Shown: positions 1-7,531 of the stretch, one piece after another
Layout: every line of letters begins with the position of its first letter
Position numbering within the stretch: position 1 is the first letter of the stretch
NCBI GenBank assembly: GCA_934572465.1
Contig: CAKTLG010000039.1
Span: forward strand, 1-12,043
Length of the DNA: 12,043 bases
Direction: 5' to 3'
From: an uncultured Oscillospiraceae bacterium
GTDB lineage: Bacteria; Bacillota; Clostridia; Oscillospirales; Oscillospiraceae
Position numbers and translations under genes: made by a program
Notes under the pieces: generated by a model
The model's database searches: none
Told to the model about the DNA's origin: nothing
The model's input: only the letters and a program-made list of their open reading frames with translations

Positions 1-944
1 GCCTTTTCCTCGTCGATGCTCTGCTCGGCGCGCTCGATGAAGGACAGCACGTCGCCCATGCCGAGGATGCGCTGGGCCATGCGGTCAGGGTGGAAGGGCT
101 CGATCATGTCGAGCTTTTCGCCCGTGCCGATGAATTTGATGGGCTTGCCGGTCGCCGCGCGGATCGAAAGGGCTGCGCCGCCGCGCGCGTCGCCGTCGAG
201 CTTCGTGAGCACAACGCCGTCGATGCCGAGCGCCTCGTCAAAGGCGGTGGCGGCGTTGACCGCGTCCTGACCGGTCATCGCGTCGACGACGAGCAGGATC
301 TCGGTCGGCTTGACGGCGGCTTTGATGCGCTTCAGCTCGTCCATCAGCGCCTCGTCGATGTGCAGACGGCCCGCAGTGTCGAGGAAGACGATGTCGTTGC
401 CGTGGTCGCCGGCGTACTTGACGGCCTCCTGCGCGATGGTCACGGGATCGCCCTGTCCCATCTCGAAGACGGGGATATTCAGCTGTCTGCCGACGACCTG
501 CAGCTGCGTGATGGCGGCGGGACGGTACACGTCGCACGCTGTGAGCAGCGGACGGTGGCCCTGCTTGCGGAGGTAGCCGGCGAGCTTGGCGACGTTCGTC
601 GTCTTGCCGGCGCCCTGCAAGCCGACCATCATCACGACCGTCGGCGGTCTGGAGGCGAAGGTGAGCTTGGCGTTTGCACCGCCCATCAGATTCGTCAGCT
701 CCTCGTTGACGATCTTGATGACCTGCTGGGCGGGGGTCAGGCTGTCGAGCACTTCGACGCCGACGGCGCGCTCGGACACGGTCTTGACAAAGTCCTTGAC
801 GACCTTGTAGCTCACGTCCGCTTCGAGCAGCGCAAGGCGCACCTCGCGCATTGCGAGCTTGATGTCCTCCTCGCTCAGCCGTCCCTTGCCGCGTAAATTT
901 TTGAATGTGGCGTTGAGCTTTTCGCTCAGTCCTTCAAAGGCCAT
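1..944 (-). CDS. ffh: Signal recognition particle GTPase Ffh (SRP54), C-terminus beyond window
   Basis: Ffh binds the SRP RNA and the signal sequences of nascent membrane and secreted proteins, and docks with FtsY at the membrane. Reading the minus strand from 944 gives 314 codons with no stop before the window edge. The start [20 protein letters not shown] is a typical Ffh N domain. The G domain follows with the P-loop GLQGAGKTT (about residues 105-115), [16 protein letters not shown] and [10 protein letters not shown], then [20 protein letters not shown], the usual end of the NG region. The methionine-rich M domain that binds RNA and signal peptides is not in the window. The ATG at 944-942 has AGGAG about 9 bases upstream, lying within the last codons of ylxM; the two genes are 7 bases apart and surely cotranscribed. 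The identification is secure. Truncation is by the window, not the gene. Confidence 0.97.
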   Translation of the reverse strand, partial: MAFEGLSEKLNATFKNLRGKGRLSEEDIKLAMREVRLALLEADVSYKVVKDFVKTVSERAVGVEVLDSLTPAQQVIKIVNEELTNLMGGANAKLTFASRPPTVVMMVGLQGAGKTTNVAKLAGYLRKQGHRPLLTACDVYRPAAITQLQVVGRQLNIPVFEMGQGDPVTIAQEAVKYAGDHGNDIVFLDTAGRLHIDEALMDELKRIKAAVKPTEILLVVDAMTGQDAVNAATAFDEALGIDGVVLTKLDGDARGGAALSIRAATGKPIKFIGTGEKLDMIEPFHPDRMAQRILGMGDVLSFIERAEQSIDEEK

Positions 945-951
945 GTGCGTA

Positions 952-1317
952 TTACTCCTTGAGTGCGGCCGCCTCGGTCTCGATCACGCCGGTCAGCTCG
1001 TCGAGCTGGCGGTCCTCATACCGGCGGAGGTTGAGCTGTCTGATCTGCGCCGCCGCGTCGGCGATCCGTTCCGCGTGGGGCCGGAGCTGCATAAAGCGCT
1101 TGATGAGGCCCGTTTTGTCCTCGATCTCGGTCATGTAGCGCTCCGCGCGCACGATCACGTCGCGCACGCCCTGGCGGGTGATGCCGTAATTCTCGGCGAT
1201 CTCGGACAGCGAGAGATCCTCGTTGTAGTAGAGATCGTAGAATTCCTTCTGGCGGTCGGTGAGGAGCTCCCCGTAAAAATCGAAGAGCATCGTCATGCGA
1301 AAGGTCTGGTTTTTCAT
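952..1317 (-). CDS. ylxM: YlxM/p13-like putative helix-turn-helix protein, SRP operon
   Basis: A 121-aa protein of the YlxM/UPF0122 family, found almost always directly upstream of ffh in Firmicutes and proposed to modulate the SRP pathway; its molecular role is poorly defined. The N-terminal half contains the family signature: [20 protein letters not shown] followed by [20 protein letters not shown], which resembles the region-4 helix-turn-helix of sigma factors. The C-terminal third is charged and probably helical ([20 protein letters not shown]). There is no signal peptide or membrane segment. The start at 1317 has AAGGAGG at 1324-1330, an ideal spacing of about 6 bases. The gene is preceded by a strong promoter and an inverted repeat in the leader, and followed 7 bases later by ffh. 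Length is close to the family norm of about 110 residues. Confidence 0.93.
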   Translation of the reverse strand: MKNQTFRMTMLFDFYGELLTDRQKEFYDLYYNEDLSLSEIAENYGITRQGVRDVIVRAERYMTEIEDKTGLIKRFMQLRPHAERIADAAAQIRQLNLRRYEDRQLDELTGVIETEAAALKE

Positions 1318-1343
1318 GGGGAACCTCCTTGTGCAGATTCTTG

Positions 1344-1365
1344 TGTAAAGTTATAACGCTTTACA
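1344..1365. promoter_or_regulatory. Inverted repeat in ylxM-ffh leader, possible operator
   Basis: A perfect 7-bp inverted repeat, TGTAAAG, 8-base spacer, CTTTACA, starts within a few bases of the predicted transcription start of ylxM. A second small palindrome, GTTATAAC (1350-1357), overlaps its centre but is offset by one base. The position and dyad symmetry suit a dimeric repressor. There is no U-tract, so a terminator is unlikely. No regulator can be named from the sequence. Confidence 0.4.
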
Positions 1366-1374
1366 ACAGGAACT

Positions 1375-1403
1375 AGTTTACATGATTTTATCAGAAATGT
1401 CAA
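1375..1403 (-). promoter_or_regulatory. Sigma-A type promoter of ylxM-ffh
   Basis: On the minus strand a perfect -35 TTGACA (1398-1403) is followed by a 17-base spacer and the -10 TAAACT (1375-1380, four of six consensus bases). Transcription would begin near 1368, giving a leader of about 50 bases before ylxM. It is the only good promoter match in the gap on this strand. Confidence 0.75.
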
Positions 1404-1483
1404 GGAAAATCGCGCGAAAAATGTCGACTCGTCGGGAAAATTTCGACTTTTTGCGCCGCCGCCGCTTTCCGGGGAGAAAATGG

Positions 1484-1512
1484 TGGAATTGTTCACGGTT
1501 TCGTGGTATCCT
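1484..1512 (+). promoter_or_regulatory. Probable extended -10 promoter of yfmF operon
   Basis: The -10 TATCCT (1507-1512) is preceded by TGG, giving the TGn extended -10 element. The -35 region TGGAAT (1484-1489) is poor but lies at the correct 17-base distance. Transcription would start near 1519, about 23 bases before the yfmF start codon. The call is tentative because the -35 is weak. Confidence 0.4.
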
Positions 1513-1541
1513 AAAGGAAACTTTCCACGGGAGGTACGGGA

Positions 1542-2813
1542 ATGGGACCGATCAGACGCGCGCTCGCACCGGAGACCTATCTTAACTATGTCCATTCGGA
1601 AAAATTCAAGACCGGCACGCTGAGCGTGCAGCTCATCACGCCGCTCGAGGAGACCACGGCGGGCTTTGCCGCGCTGCTGCCGAGCGTGCTGCGGCGCGGC
1701 ACGATGGCGCATCCGGATATGCGCTCGCTTTCTACGGCGCTCGACCGGCTCTACGGCGCGTCCATCGGCTGCACGGTGCGCAAAAAGGGCGAGAATCAGT
1801 GCGTCGGCTTTGTCGCGGGCTTTATCGACGAGGCGTTTGTCCCGAACGGGGAAAAGCTGCTCGAGCCGGTGTGCGATCTGCTCGGAGAGCTTCTGTTCGA
1901 CCCCGTGACGCGCAACGGCCGCTTTTTGAGCGGCTATGTCGACAGCGAGAAGCAGAACCTGATCGACCTTATCCGCAGCGTCGTCAACGACAAGCGCGAC
2001 TATGCCGACCTGCGCTTATTGCAGGAGATGTGCCGCGGCGAGCGCTACGGCGTGGACCGCTTCGGCTCGATCGCGCGCGTGCGCAAGATCACGAACCAGA
2101 CGCTTTTCCGCTATTACCAGCAGCTGCTTGCCACGGCGCGCGTGGAGCTGTTCTACTGCGGCAGCGCGGAGCTCGCGCGCGTGGAGGGGGCGCTGGAGCG
2201 TATGCTCGCGCCGCTGCAGCGCAGCGCGCCCGTGCCGCCTGTGATCGCCGAAAAATACGCCGCGCCCGCCAGGGTGCGCGAGATCACCGAGCGCATGGAC
2301 GTGACGCAGGGCAAGCTCTCGATGGGCTGGCGCGTTTCGAGCGCCGACGCGCCCGCCATGCTGATCGCAAATCTCGTCTTCGGCGGCTACAGCAATTCAA
2401 AGCTCTTTCTCAACGTGCGCGAGAAGCTCTCGCTCTGCTACTATGCCTCGTCCTCCTATCACCGCTCCAAGGGCATCGTCACCGTGTCGTCCGGCATCGA
2501 GACGAAGGACTATGACACGGCGCGCGCCGAGATCCTTGCCCAGCTCGAGGCGGTGCAGCGCGGCGAATTTGAGCCGTGGGAGCTCGAGGGCGCCCGCGCG
2601 TGCCTGATCTCGTCGCTCCGCTCGCGCGGCGACAGCGCGGGGCGCATGGAGGAAAACGCGCTCGGCCAGGCGGCGACCGGCATCCGCGAGACGGAGGAGG
2701 AGCTGATCGCAGCGCTCAGAGACGTGACGGGCGAGCGCGTTGCCGCCGCCGCGCGGAGCATGACGCTCGACACCGTATATTTTCTGACGGGGGAGGAACA
2801 GGACGATGAATGA
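1542..2813 (+). CDS. yfmF: YfmF (YmfF)-like M16 peptidase homologue lacking the zinc motif
   Basis: A 423-aa cytosolic protein with the two-lobed M16 (insulinase/mitochondrial processing peptidase) architecture. The first lobe covers roughly residues 15-190. The second carries the typical NVREKLSLCYYASSSY stretch, matching the R...Y element of M16 C-terminal lobes. No HxxEH zinc motif is present: the corresponding region reads RGTMAHPDMRSLSTALDRLY, so this is the catalytically inactive partner, as in Bacillus YmfF. Databases name the family EF-P 5-aminopentanol modification-associated protein; in Bacillus subtilis ymfF and ymfH are needed for normal EF-P modification, though the chemistry is unresolved. 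The start at 1542 has GGGAGG 7 bases upstream. It overlaps yfmH by 8 bases, so the two are translationally coupled and probably form a heterodimer, as other active/inactive M16 pairs do. Confidence 0.88.
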   Translation: MGPIRRALAPETYLNYVHSEKFKTGTLSVQLITPLEETTAGFAALLPSVLRRGTMAHPDMRSLSTALDRLYGASIGCTVRKKGENQCVGFVAGFIDEAFVPNGEKLLEPVCDLLGELLFDPVTRNGRFLSGYVDSEKQNLIDLIRSVVNDKRDYADLRLLQEMCRGERYGVDRFGSIARVRKITNQTLFRYYQQLLATARVELFYCGSAELARVEGALERMLAPLQRSAPVPPVIAEKYAAPARVREITERMDVTQGKLSMGWRVSSADAPAMLIANLVFGGYSNSKLFLNVREKLSLCYYASSSYHRSKGIVTVSSGIETKDYDTARAEILAQLEAVQRGEFEPWELEGARACLISSLRSRGDSAGRMEENALGQAATGIRETEEELIAALRDVTGERVAAAARSMTLDTVYFLTGEEQDDE

Positions 2814-4074
2814 AACGCGCTATCCCCGCGTGGGGGAGACCGTGCTGGCGCACACGCTGCCCAACGGCCTGCGGCTTTACGTCGTGCCGAAGCCTCAATA
2901 CCGGCGCAAATACGCCTTTTTTGCCGCGCGCTACGGCGGCATGGACATGCAGTTCATCCGGAACGGCGAGCGGTGCGACACGCCCGCGGGCATCGCGCAC
3001 TATCTTGAGCACAAGATGTTCGACACGAAGGACGGCAGCGCCATGATCGCGCTCTCGCGCGGCGGCGCGGAGCCGAACGCCTTCACCTCCAACGCCATGA
3101 CGGGCTACTACTTTGACTGTACCGAGCATTTTGAGGAAAACCTGCGCATCCTGCTCTCGTTTGTCTCCGTGCCGTACTTTACGGATGAGAGCGTGGAAAA
3201 GGAGCGCGGCATCATCTCTCAGGAGATCCGCATGGTCGAGGATTCGCCCGACTGGCAGGTCTACGAGCGGCTTCTCGCCTGCCTGTACCGCACCTCGCCC
3301 GCGCGCGTACCGATCGCCGGCACAGTCGAGAGCATCGCAGACATCACCGCGCAGACGCTGTACGACTGCCACAAGGCGTTCTACTGCCCGTCGAATATGG
3401 CGCTGTGCGTCGTGGGCGATGTGGACGCGGACGCGGTGTGCGCGCTGGCAGGGGAGCTTCTGCCGCGCGAGCGCGGCGAGGAGATCGCGCGCTGCTACGG
3501 ACAGGAGGACGGCGCGGCGGCGCAGAAGGAGACGGTCGCGCAGATGGAGGTCTCGCTGCCGCAGTTTCTGGTCGGCTTCAAGTGTGAGACGAACGAAAAG
3601 GATCTTCTGCGCCAGTCGCTCATCGGCGAGATGGCCAGCGACATCCTGCTGGGCGATTCCTCGCCGCTCTACCAGCGCCTTTACGACGAGGGGTTCATCA
3701 ATTCAAGCTTCGGCGGAGGCTTCGACCAGCTGCCCGGCGTCGCGGTCCTGTGCGCCGGCGGCGAGAGCGAGCAGCCGCGAAAGGTCAGCGACGCCATTCT
3801 GGAAGAGGCGCGCCGCCTTGCGCGCGAGGGCGTCGACCCCGCCTTTTTCGAGCAGATCCGCCGCGCGAGCTTCGGTGCGACGCTGCGCGCGATGAACTCG
3901 TTTGAAAATATTGCCGTCTCGCTCGTGGACGGCTATTTCCGCGGCTTTGACGCCTTCCGCTTCCCCGAGGCCTACGAGAGCATCGGCAAGGCGGACGTCG
4001 AGCGCTTCCTGCGCGAAAATCTGACGGAGGAGCGCCGCGCGCTTTCCATCATCGAAGCAAAGAAAGAAGGATAA
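2806..4074 (+). CDS. yfmH: YfmH (YmfH)-like M16 zinc metallopeptidase
   Basis: A 422-aa protein, the catalytic member of the pair with yfmF. The inverted zinc motif HxxEH is intact as H65-Y-L-E68-H69 in GIAHYLEHKMF. A likely third ligand is E140 in IISQEIRMVEDSPDW, about 71 residues further on, the usual M16 spacing. The C-terminal lobe contains SSPLYQRLYDEGFINSSFGG, the substrate-binding R/Y region. No signal peptide is visible, so it should act in the cytosol. The family is linked genetically to 5-aminopentanol modification of EF-P in Bacillus subtilis; that it cleaves a peptide in that pathway is an inference. The ATG lies inside the end of yfmF (ATGAATGA overlap), with GGAGG about 10 bases before it. 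The stop is 7 bases before lgt. Confidence 0.92.
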   Translation: MNETRYPRVGETVLAHTLPNGLRLYVVPKPQYRRKYAFFAARYGGMDMQFIRNGERCDTPAGIAHYLEHKMFDTKDGSAMIALSRGGAEPNAFTSNAMTGYYFDCTEHFEENLRILLSFVSVPYFTDESVEKERGIISQEIRMVEDSPDWQVYERLLACLYRTSPARVPIAGTVESIADITAQTLYDCHKAFYCPSNMALCVVGDVDADAVCALAGELLPRERGEEIARCYGQEDGAAAQKETVAQMEVSLPQFLVGFKCETNEKDLLRQSLIGEMASDILLGDSSPLYQRLYDEGFINSSFGGGFDQLPGVAVLCAGGESEQPRKVSDAILEEARRLAREGVDPAFFEQIRRASFGATLRAMNSFENIAVSLVDGYFRGFDAFRFPEAYESIGKADVERFLRENLTEERRALSIIEAKKEG

Positions 4075-4081
4075 CACCCCT

Positions 4082-5014
4082 ATGAATTTTACCGACGTGC
4101 CCATCAGCTTCCCAGGACTTTTCGGCGACTGGCAGTTCACCGCGCCGTCCAAGGCCATCGACATCGGCGGCGGCATCTACTGGTACGGCATCATCATCGC
4201 CGCGGGTATGCTGCTCGCGCTGTGGTTCTGCATGAAGCAGGCGCCGAAATACGGTCTGACGGAGGACGATATCATCGACACCATCCTCTGGGTCATCCCG
4301 TTTTCCATTCTCGGCGCGCGCATCTACTATGTGCTCTTTTACCTCGACCTGTTCCGTCGGGCCGACGGTTCGATCAACTGGTCGGAGACATACCGCATCT
4401 GGGACGGCGGCCTCGCCATCTACGGCGGCGTGATCGCGGGCTTTCTCGTGGCGTTTCTCTGCTGCCGGAAAAAGAAGCTCTCGCTCTGGGCGCTCACAGA
4501 CTGCTGCGTGCTGGGGCTTTTCATCGGGCAGGCCGTCGGCCGCTGGGGCAACTTCATGAACCGCGAGGCCTTCGGCGCGGCGACGACGCTGCCGTGGCGG
4601 ATGCGCCTGTGGACCTCCGCCACGACCTATGTGGACGTACACCCGACGTTCCTCTATGAGAGCCTGTGGAATATCATCGGCTTCCTGCTGCTCTATTTCC
4701 TCGTCTCCCGCGCCCGCCGCTTCGACGGTGAGAACACCTGCTTCTACCTCCTCTGGTACGGCCTTGGCCGCTTCTGGATCGAGGGGCTGCGGACGGACAG
4801 TCTGTACCTTTTCGGCTGGACGATCTTCGGCGAGCCGATCCGCGTATCGCAGGCGCTGTCGCTTGTGATGGTGCTCGTGAGCGCGGGGATCCTCTTCTAT
4901 ATGCTCAGAGTCAAAAAGACCGACGGCTCGGCGCTCTATGTCCGGCGGCGCGCCGCCGCGGACGCGGAGGGGGAGCGGCCGTCTGACGATACGCCCGCGC
5001 AGGAGCACGAGTGA
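4082..5014 (+). CDS. lgt: Phosphatidylglycerol--prolipoprotein diacylglyceryl transferase Lgt
   Basis: Lgt moves a diacylglyceryl group from phosphatidylglycerol to the lipobox cysteine of prolipoproteins, the first step of lipoprotein maturation, in the cytoplasmic membrane. The 310-aa product has about seven hydrophobic segments and the signature GRWGNFMNREAFG, in which R154 and N157 match the essential R143/N146 of the Escherichia coli enzyme by hand alignment. A later RFWIEGLRTDSLYL supplies the conserved C-terminal arginine region. In WDGGLAIYGGVIAG a tyrosine (Y114) stands where E. coli has H103, a change I believe is seen in other Gram-positive enzymes. The last 35 or so residues form a charged cytosolic tail. 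AAGGA at 4067-4071 serves as ribosome binding site. The gene follows yfmH by 7 bases and its TGA overlaps the next ATG (TGATG), so all four plus-strand genes are one operon. Confidence 0.96.
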   Translation: MNFTDVPISFPGLFGDWQFTAPSKAIDIGGGIYWYGIIIAAGMLLALWFCMKQAPKYGLTEDDIIDTILWVIPFSILGARIYYVLFYLDLFRRADGSINWSETYRIWDGGLAIYGGVIAGFLVAFLCCRKKKLSLWALTDCCVLGLFIGQAVGRWGNFMNREAFGAATTLPWRMRLWTSATTYVDVHPTFLYESLWNIIGFLLLYFLVSRARRFDGENTCFYLLWYGLGRFWIEGLRTDSLYLFGWTIFGEPIRVSQALSLVMVLVSAGILFYMLRVKKTDGSALYVRRRAAADAEGERPSDDTPAQEHE

Positions 5015-6087
5015 TGCGCTACCACATCGACAAAGCGGCCGCGGAAAGCGTCTATCTGCAGCTCTACCACCAGCTCCGGCGCGACATCGTGAGCGGCATC
5101 TACCCGCTGGGAACAAAGCTGCCGAGCAAGCGCCTGATCGCCGGCGAAACGGGCGTGAGCGTCATCACGGTCGAGCACGCGCTGGCGATCCTGTGCGACG
5201 AGGGATACCTTGAATCGCGCGAGCGCAGCGGCTTTTTCGTGAGCTTTGCCGCGCGCGACTGCTTCCCCGTCTCCGAGACGGAGACCGTGCGCCGCCAGAG
5301 CGCCGCGCACGGCACGGAGGACGAATTTTCCTTCCCCTCGCTCGCCAGAACGATGCGCCGCGTGCTCACGGAATACGGCGAGAGCATCCTCGTCAAGTCG
5401 CCGAACAACGGCTGCGCCGAGCTGCGCGGCGCGATCGCGGCATATCTGTCCCGCTCGCGCGGCATCAGCGTTCAGCCGGGGCAGATCGTTATCGGCTCGG
5501 GCGCGGAATACCTCTACGGGCTGATCGTGCAGCTTTTGGGACGCGAGCGCGTCTTCGCGCTCGAGGACCCGTCGTACGACAAGATCCGCCGCGTCTATCA
5601 GGCCAGCGGCGTCACGTGCGAGCTGCTGCGCCTCGGCAGCGACGGCATCCGCTCGGACGAGCTGGGGCGCACCGCGGCGACCGTGCTGCACGTCACGCCG
5701 TTCCACAGCTACCCCAGCCTTGTCACGGCGAGCGCGGGCAAGCGGCGGGAGTACCTCCGCTGGGCGGAGGAGCGCGGCGGCTACATCGTCGAGGACGACT
5801 TCGACTCGGAGTTCAGCGTGTCGAGCAAGAGTGAGGATACGCTCTTTTCCCTCGCGCCCGATCGTGCGGTCATTTATCTCAACACCTTTTCCAAGACCAT
5901 CGCGCCGTCGATGCGCGTGGGCTACATGGTGCTGCCGCCCGCGCTGTTGGAGCGCTTTTCGCGCGAGGTCGGCTTCTATTCCTGCACCGTGCCGGTCTTC
6001 GAGCAGTACGTGCTCGCCGAGCTGATCGGCAGCGGCGATTTTGAGCGGCACATCAACCGCATCCGCCGCCGGCGCAGACGGCAGTAG
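5014..6087 (+). CDS. MocR/GntR-family PLP-dependent regulator, C-terminally truncated
   Basis: MocR (PdxR/GabR-type) proteins join a winged-helix DNA-binding domain to a fold-type I aminotransferase domain used as an effector sensor. Residues 1-75 are a GntR winged helix (LYHQLRRDIVSGIYPLGTKL, then SGFFVS). From about residue 100 comes the aminotransferase fold, with GSGAEYLYGLIVQLL, an EDDFDSEF segment and the PLP-lysine motif NTFSKTIAPSMRVGYM (K294). The product ends only about 63 residues after this lysine, with HINRIRRRRRRQ, whereas family members are usually 450-480 aa. The small C-terminal subdomain, including the substrate-carboxylate arginine, is missing. Neither other frame continues it, so this is a deletion or natural shortening rather than a simple frameshift. 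I chose ATG 5014 (AGGAG at 5001-5005, 8 bases away) over GTG 5011. It may be non-functional as an effector sensor. Confidence 0.85.
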   Translation: MRYHIDKAAAESVYLQLYHQLRRDIVSGIYPLGTKLPSKRLIAGETGVSVITVEHALAILCDEGYLESRERSGFFVSFAARDCFPVSETETVRRQSAAHGTEDEFSFPSLARTMRRVLTEYGESILVKSPNNGCAELRGAIAAYLSRSRGISVQPGQIVIGSGAEYLYGLIVQLLGRERVFALEDPSYDKIRRVYQASGVTCELLRLGSDGIRSDELGRTAATVLHVTPFHSYPSLVTASAGKRREYLRWAEERGGYIVEDDFDSEFSVSSKSEDTLFSLAPDRAVIYLNTFSKTIAPSMRVGYMVLPPALLERFSREVGFYSCTVPVFEQYVLAELIGSGDFERHINRIRRRRRRQ

Positions 6088-6094
6088 CGGATCA

Positions 6095-6126
6095 AAAAGC
6101 GGCGGAGCGCTCCGCCGCTTTTCTTC
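6095..6126 (+). terminator. Intrinsic terminator of the yfmF-yfmH-lgt-mocR operon
   Basis: A perfect 28-bp palindrome, each arm AAAAGCGGCGGAGC, lies 7 bases after the regulator stop codon and is followed by more T residues (TTCTT). The stem is GC-rich and flanked by A and T runs, so it can terminate in both directions. The rimM promoter begins immediately afterwards. Confidence 0.9.
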
Positions 6127-6155
6127 TTGCCATCGCCCGCAAATTCCGCTATACT
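6127..6155 (+). promoter_or_regulatory. Sigma-A type promoter of rimM-trmD
   Basis: -35 TTGCCA (6127-6132), a 17-base spacer, and -10 TATACT (6150-6155), each five of six consensus bases. Transcription would start near 6162, about 22 bases before rimM. The promoter abuts the preceding terminator, showing that rimM-trmD is its own unit. Confidence 0.8.
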
Positions 6156-6183
6156 GGGAAAAACGACAAAAGGAGCATGATAC

Positions 6184-6732
6184 ATGGGTCTCTTTTCCAA
6201 AAAGGACGCGCCGCAGCCCAGTGCGCGTCCGGAATATATCGAGGTCGGCCAGATCGTCAACACGCACGGCGTGCGCGGCGAGGTCAAGGTGCAGCCGTGG
6301 GATGTGACGCCGGAGCAGCTGTGCGGCTTCAAGACGTTCTACATGGACGGCGCGCCCTTCCGTCCGACGGGCAAGCGCGTGCAGGGCGACATGGTGCTCA
6401 TGAAGCTGCCGGAGATCGACGACATGGACGCCGCCGAGGCGCTCAAGCGCAAGGTGCTCTCCATCCGCCGTGCGGACGTGCAGCTGAAAAACGGCGAGCA
6501 TTTCGACGCCGAGCTTGTCGGCATGAACGTCTGCAACTATTTCCCCCACACCTACATCGGCACGGTGACGGAGGTTTTGACCTATCCCGCCCACAAGCTC
6601 TACAAGGTCAAGGGGCCGGAGAAAAGCTATCTCATCCCCGCCGTGCAGGACATTTTCATCACCGATATCGACGAGGAAAAGCGCGAGATCACCGTGCGCA
6701 TGATGGAGGGGCTGGAGACCGATGAGGATTGA
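6184..6732 (+). CDS. rimM: Ribosome maturation factor RimM
   Basis: RimM binds ribosomal protein S19 and assists maturation of the 30S head domain. The 182-aa product has the expected two barrels: the N-terminal RimM domain with IEVGQIVNTHGVRGEVKVQP (about residues 19-100), then a PRC barrel ending in YLIPAVQDIFITDIDEEKRE. A short N-terminal tail MGLFSKKDAPQPSARP precedes the domain. The length is near the family norm of 165-180. AGGAG at 6171-6175 lies 8 bases before the ATG, and a strong promoter sits just upstream. The last 11 bases overlap trmD, so the two are translationally coupled. In many Firmicutes rimM and trmD follow ffh-rpsP-khpA; here they stand apart from ffh, behind the lgt operon. 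Confidence 0.95.
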   Translation: MGLFSKKDAPQPSARPEYIEVGQIVNTHGVRGEVKVQPWDVTPEQLCGFKTFYMDGAPFRPTGKRVQGDMVLMKLPEIDDMDAAEALKRKVLSIRRADVQLKNGEHFDAELVGMNVCNYFPHTYIGTVTEVLTYPAHKLYKVKGPEKSYLIPAVQDIFITDIDEEKREITVRMMEGLETDED

Positions 6733-7531
6733 CATTCTGACGCTCTTTCCCGCCTCGGTGGACGCGATGCTGAACGTGAGCATCCTCGGCCGCGCGCAGG
6801 AGCGCGGGTACATCACGATCAGGACGCACCAGATCCGCGACTACACGACCAACAAGCAGATGCAGGTGGACGATTACCCTTACGGCGGCGGGCGAGGCGC
6901 GGTGATGCAGGCCGACCCTCTGTACCGCTGCTGGGCGCACGTGTGCGAGGAGGCCGGCAGCCGCGGCCATACGATCTATCTCTCCCCCTGCGGCCGCACG
7001 TTCACGCAGGCGGTCGCGCGCGAGCTGAAAGACCGCTATGACCACATCATTTTGGTCTGCGGCCACTACGAGGGCATTGACCAGCGCTTCATTGACGAGT
7101 GCGTGGACGAGGAGCTCTCGATGGGCGACTTTGTCGTCACCGGCGGCGAGATCCCCGCCATGGCCGTGACGGACGCGATCTGCCGCATGGTGCCCGGGGT
7201 GCTGCCCGAGGAGGAATGCTTCACCGAGGAATCGCATTGGAACGGCCTTCTCGAGTATCCGCAGTACTCCCGCCCCGACGAGTGGCACGGCCGCCGTGTG
7301 CCGGACGTACTGCTCTCCGGCCACCACGAGAACGTGGCCAAGTGGCGCAGAAAGGAGAGCTACAAGCGCACGATGCTGCGCCGTCCCGATATGTGGGCGC
7401 AGTTCGACGAGAGCCAGCTCAAAACGAAGGGCGAGAAGAAGCTGCTCGCCGAGGCAAAGGCCGAGGCCGAAGCCCTCCGCGCCGCCGAGGCAGAGAAGGC
7501 CGGGGGAAGCGCAGATCTGCCGGTCGAATAA
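6722..7531 (+). CDS. trmD: tRNA (guanine-N1-)-methyltransferase TrmD
   Basis: TrmD methylates N1 of G37 next to the anticodon, using S-adenosylmethionine, which prevents +1 frameshifting. The 269-aa product starts MRIDILTLFP, the usual beginning. It has the trefoil-knot cofactor site: PYGGGRGAVMQADP (about residue 58), LVCGHYEGIDQRF and MGDFVVTGGEIPAM. The tRNA-binding segment GLLEYPQYSRP...VPDVLLSGHHENVAKWR is also present. R155 aligns with catalytic R154 of the Haemophilus enzyme. The position of its catalytic Asp169 appears to be a glutamate here (E170, by hand alignment). The final 30 residues are an Ala/Glu/Lys-rich helix extending past the usual length of about 245. The ATG overlaps the end of rimM by 11 bases, with GGAGGG upstream at 6705-6710. 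No rplS follows, unlike the common arrangement. Confidence 0.96.
   Translation: MRIDILTLFPASVDAMLNVSILGRAQERGYITIRTHQIRDYTTNKQMQVDDYPYGGGRGAVMQADPLYRCWAHVCEEAGSRGHTIYLSPCGRTFTQAVARELKDRYDHIILVCGHYEGIDQRFIDECVDEELSMGDFVVTGGEIPAMAVTDAICRMVPGVLPEEECFTEESHWNGLLEYPQYSRPDEWHGRRVPDVLLSGHHENVAKWRRKESYKRTMLRRPDMWAQFDESQLKTKGEKKLLAEAKAEAEALRAAEAEKAGGSADLPVE

Noticed and set aside
90..896. 268-codon plus-strand frame over ffh
   Set aside because: It is antisense to the clear Ffh G domain, with no promoter, ribosome binding site or domain.
1349..1366. CcpA cre-like sequence in the ylxM leader
   Set aside because: TTGTAAAGCGTTATAAC on the minus strand resembles a cre site but has an extra base before the central CG, so it does not fit the consensus.
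6040..6180. Frameshift as explanation for the short MocR protein
   Set aside because: Neither alternative frame after the stop encodes anything like the missing aminotransferase C-terminus, and a terminator and a promoter follow at once.
4936..6816. 626-codon open frame on the minus strand opposite lgt, the MocR gene and rimM
   Set aside because: It crosses three real genes, a terminator and a promoter; its composition is typical of antisense frames in high-GC coding DNA.
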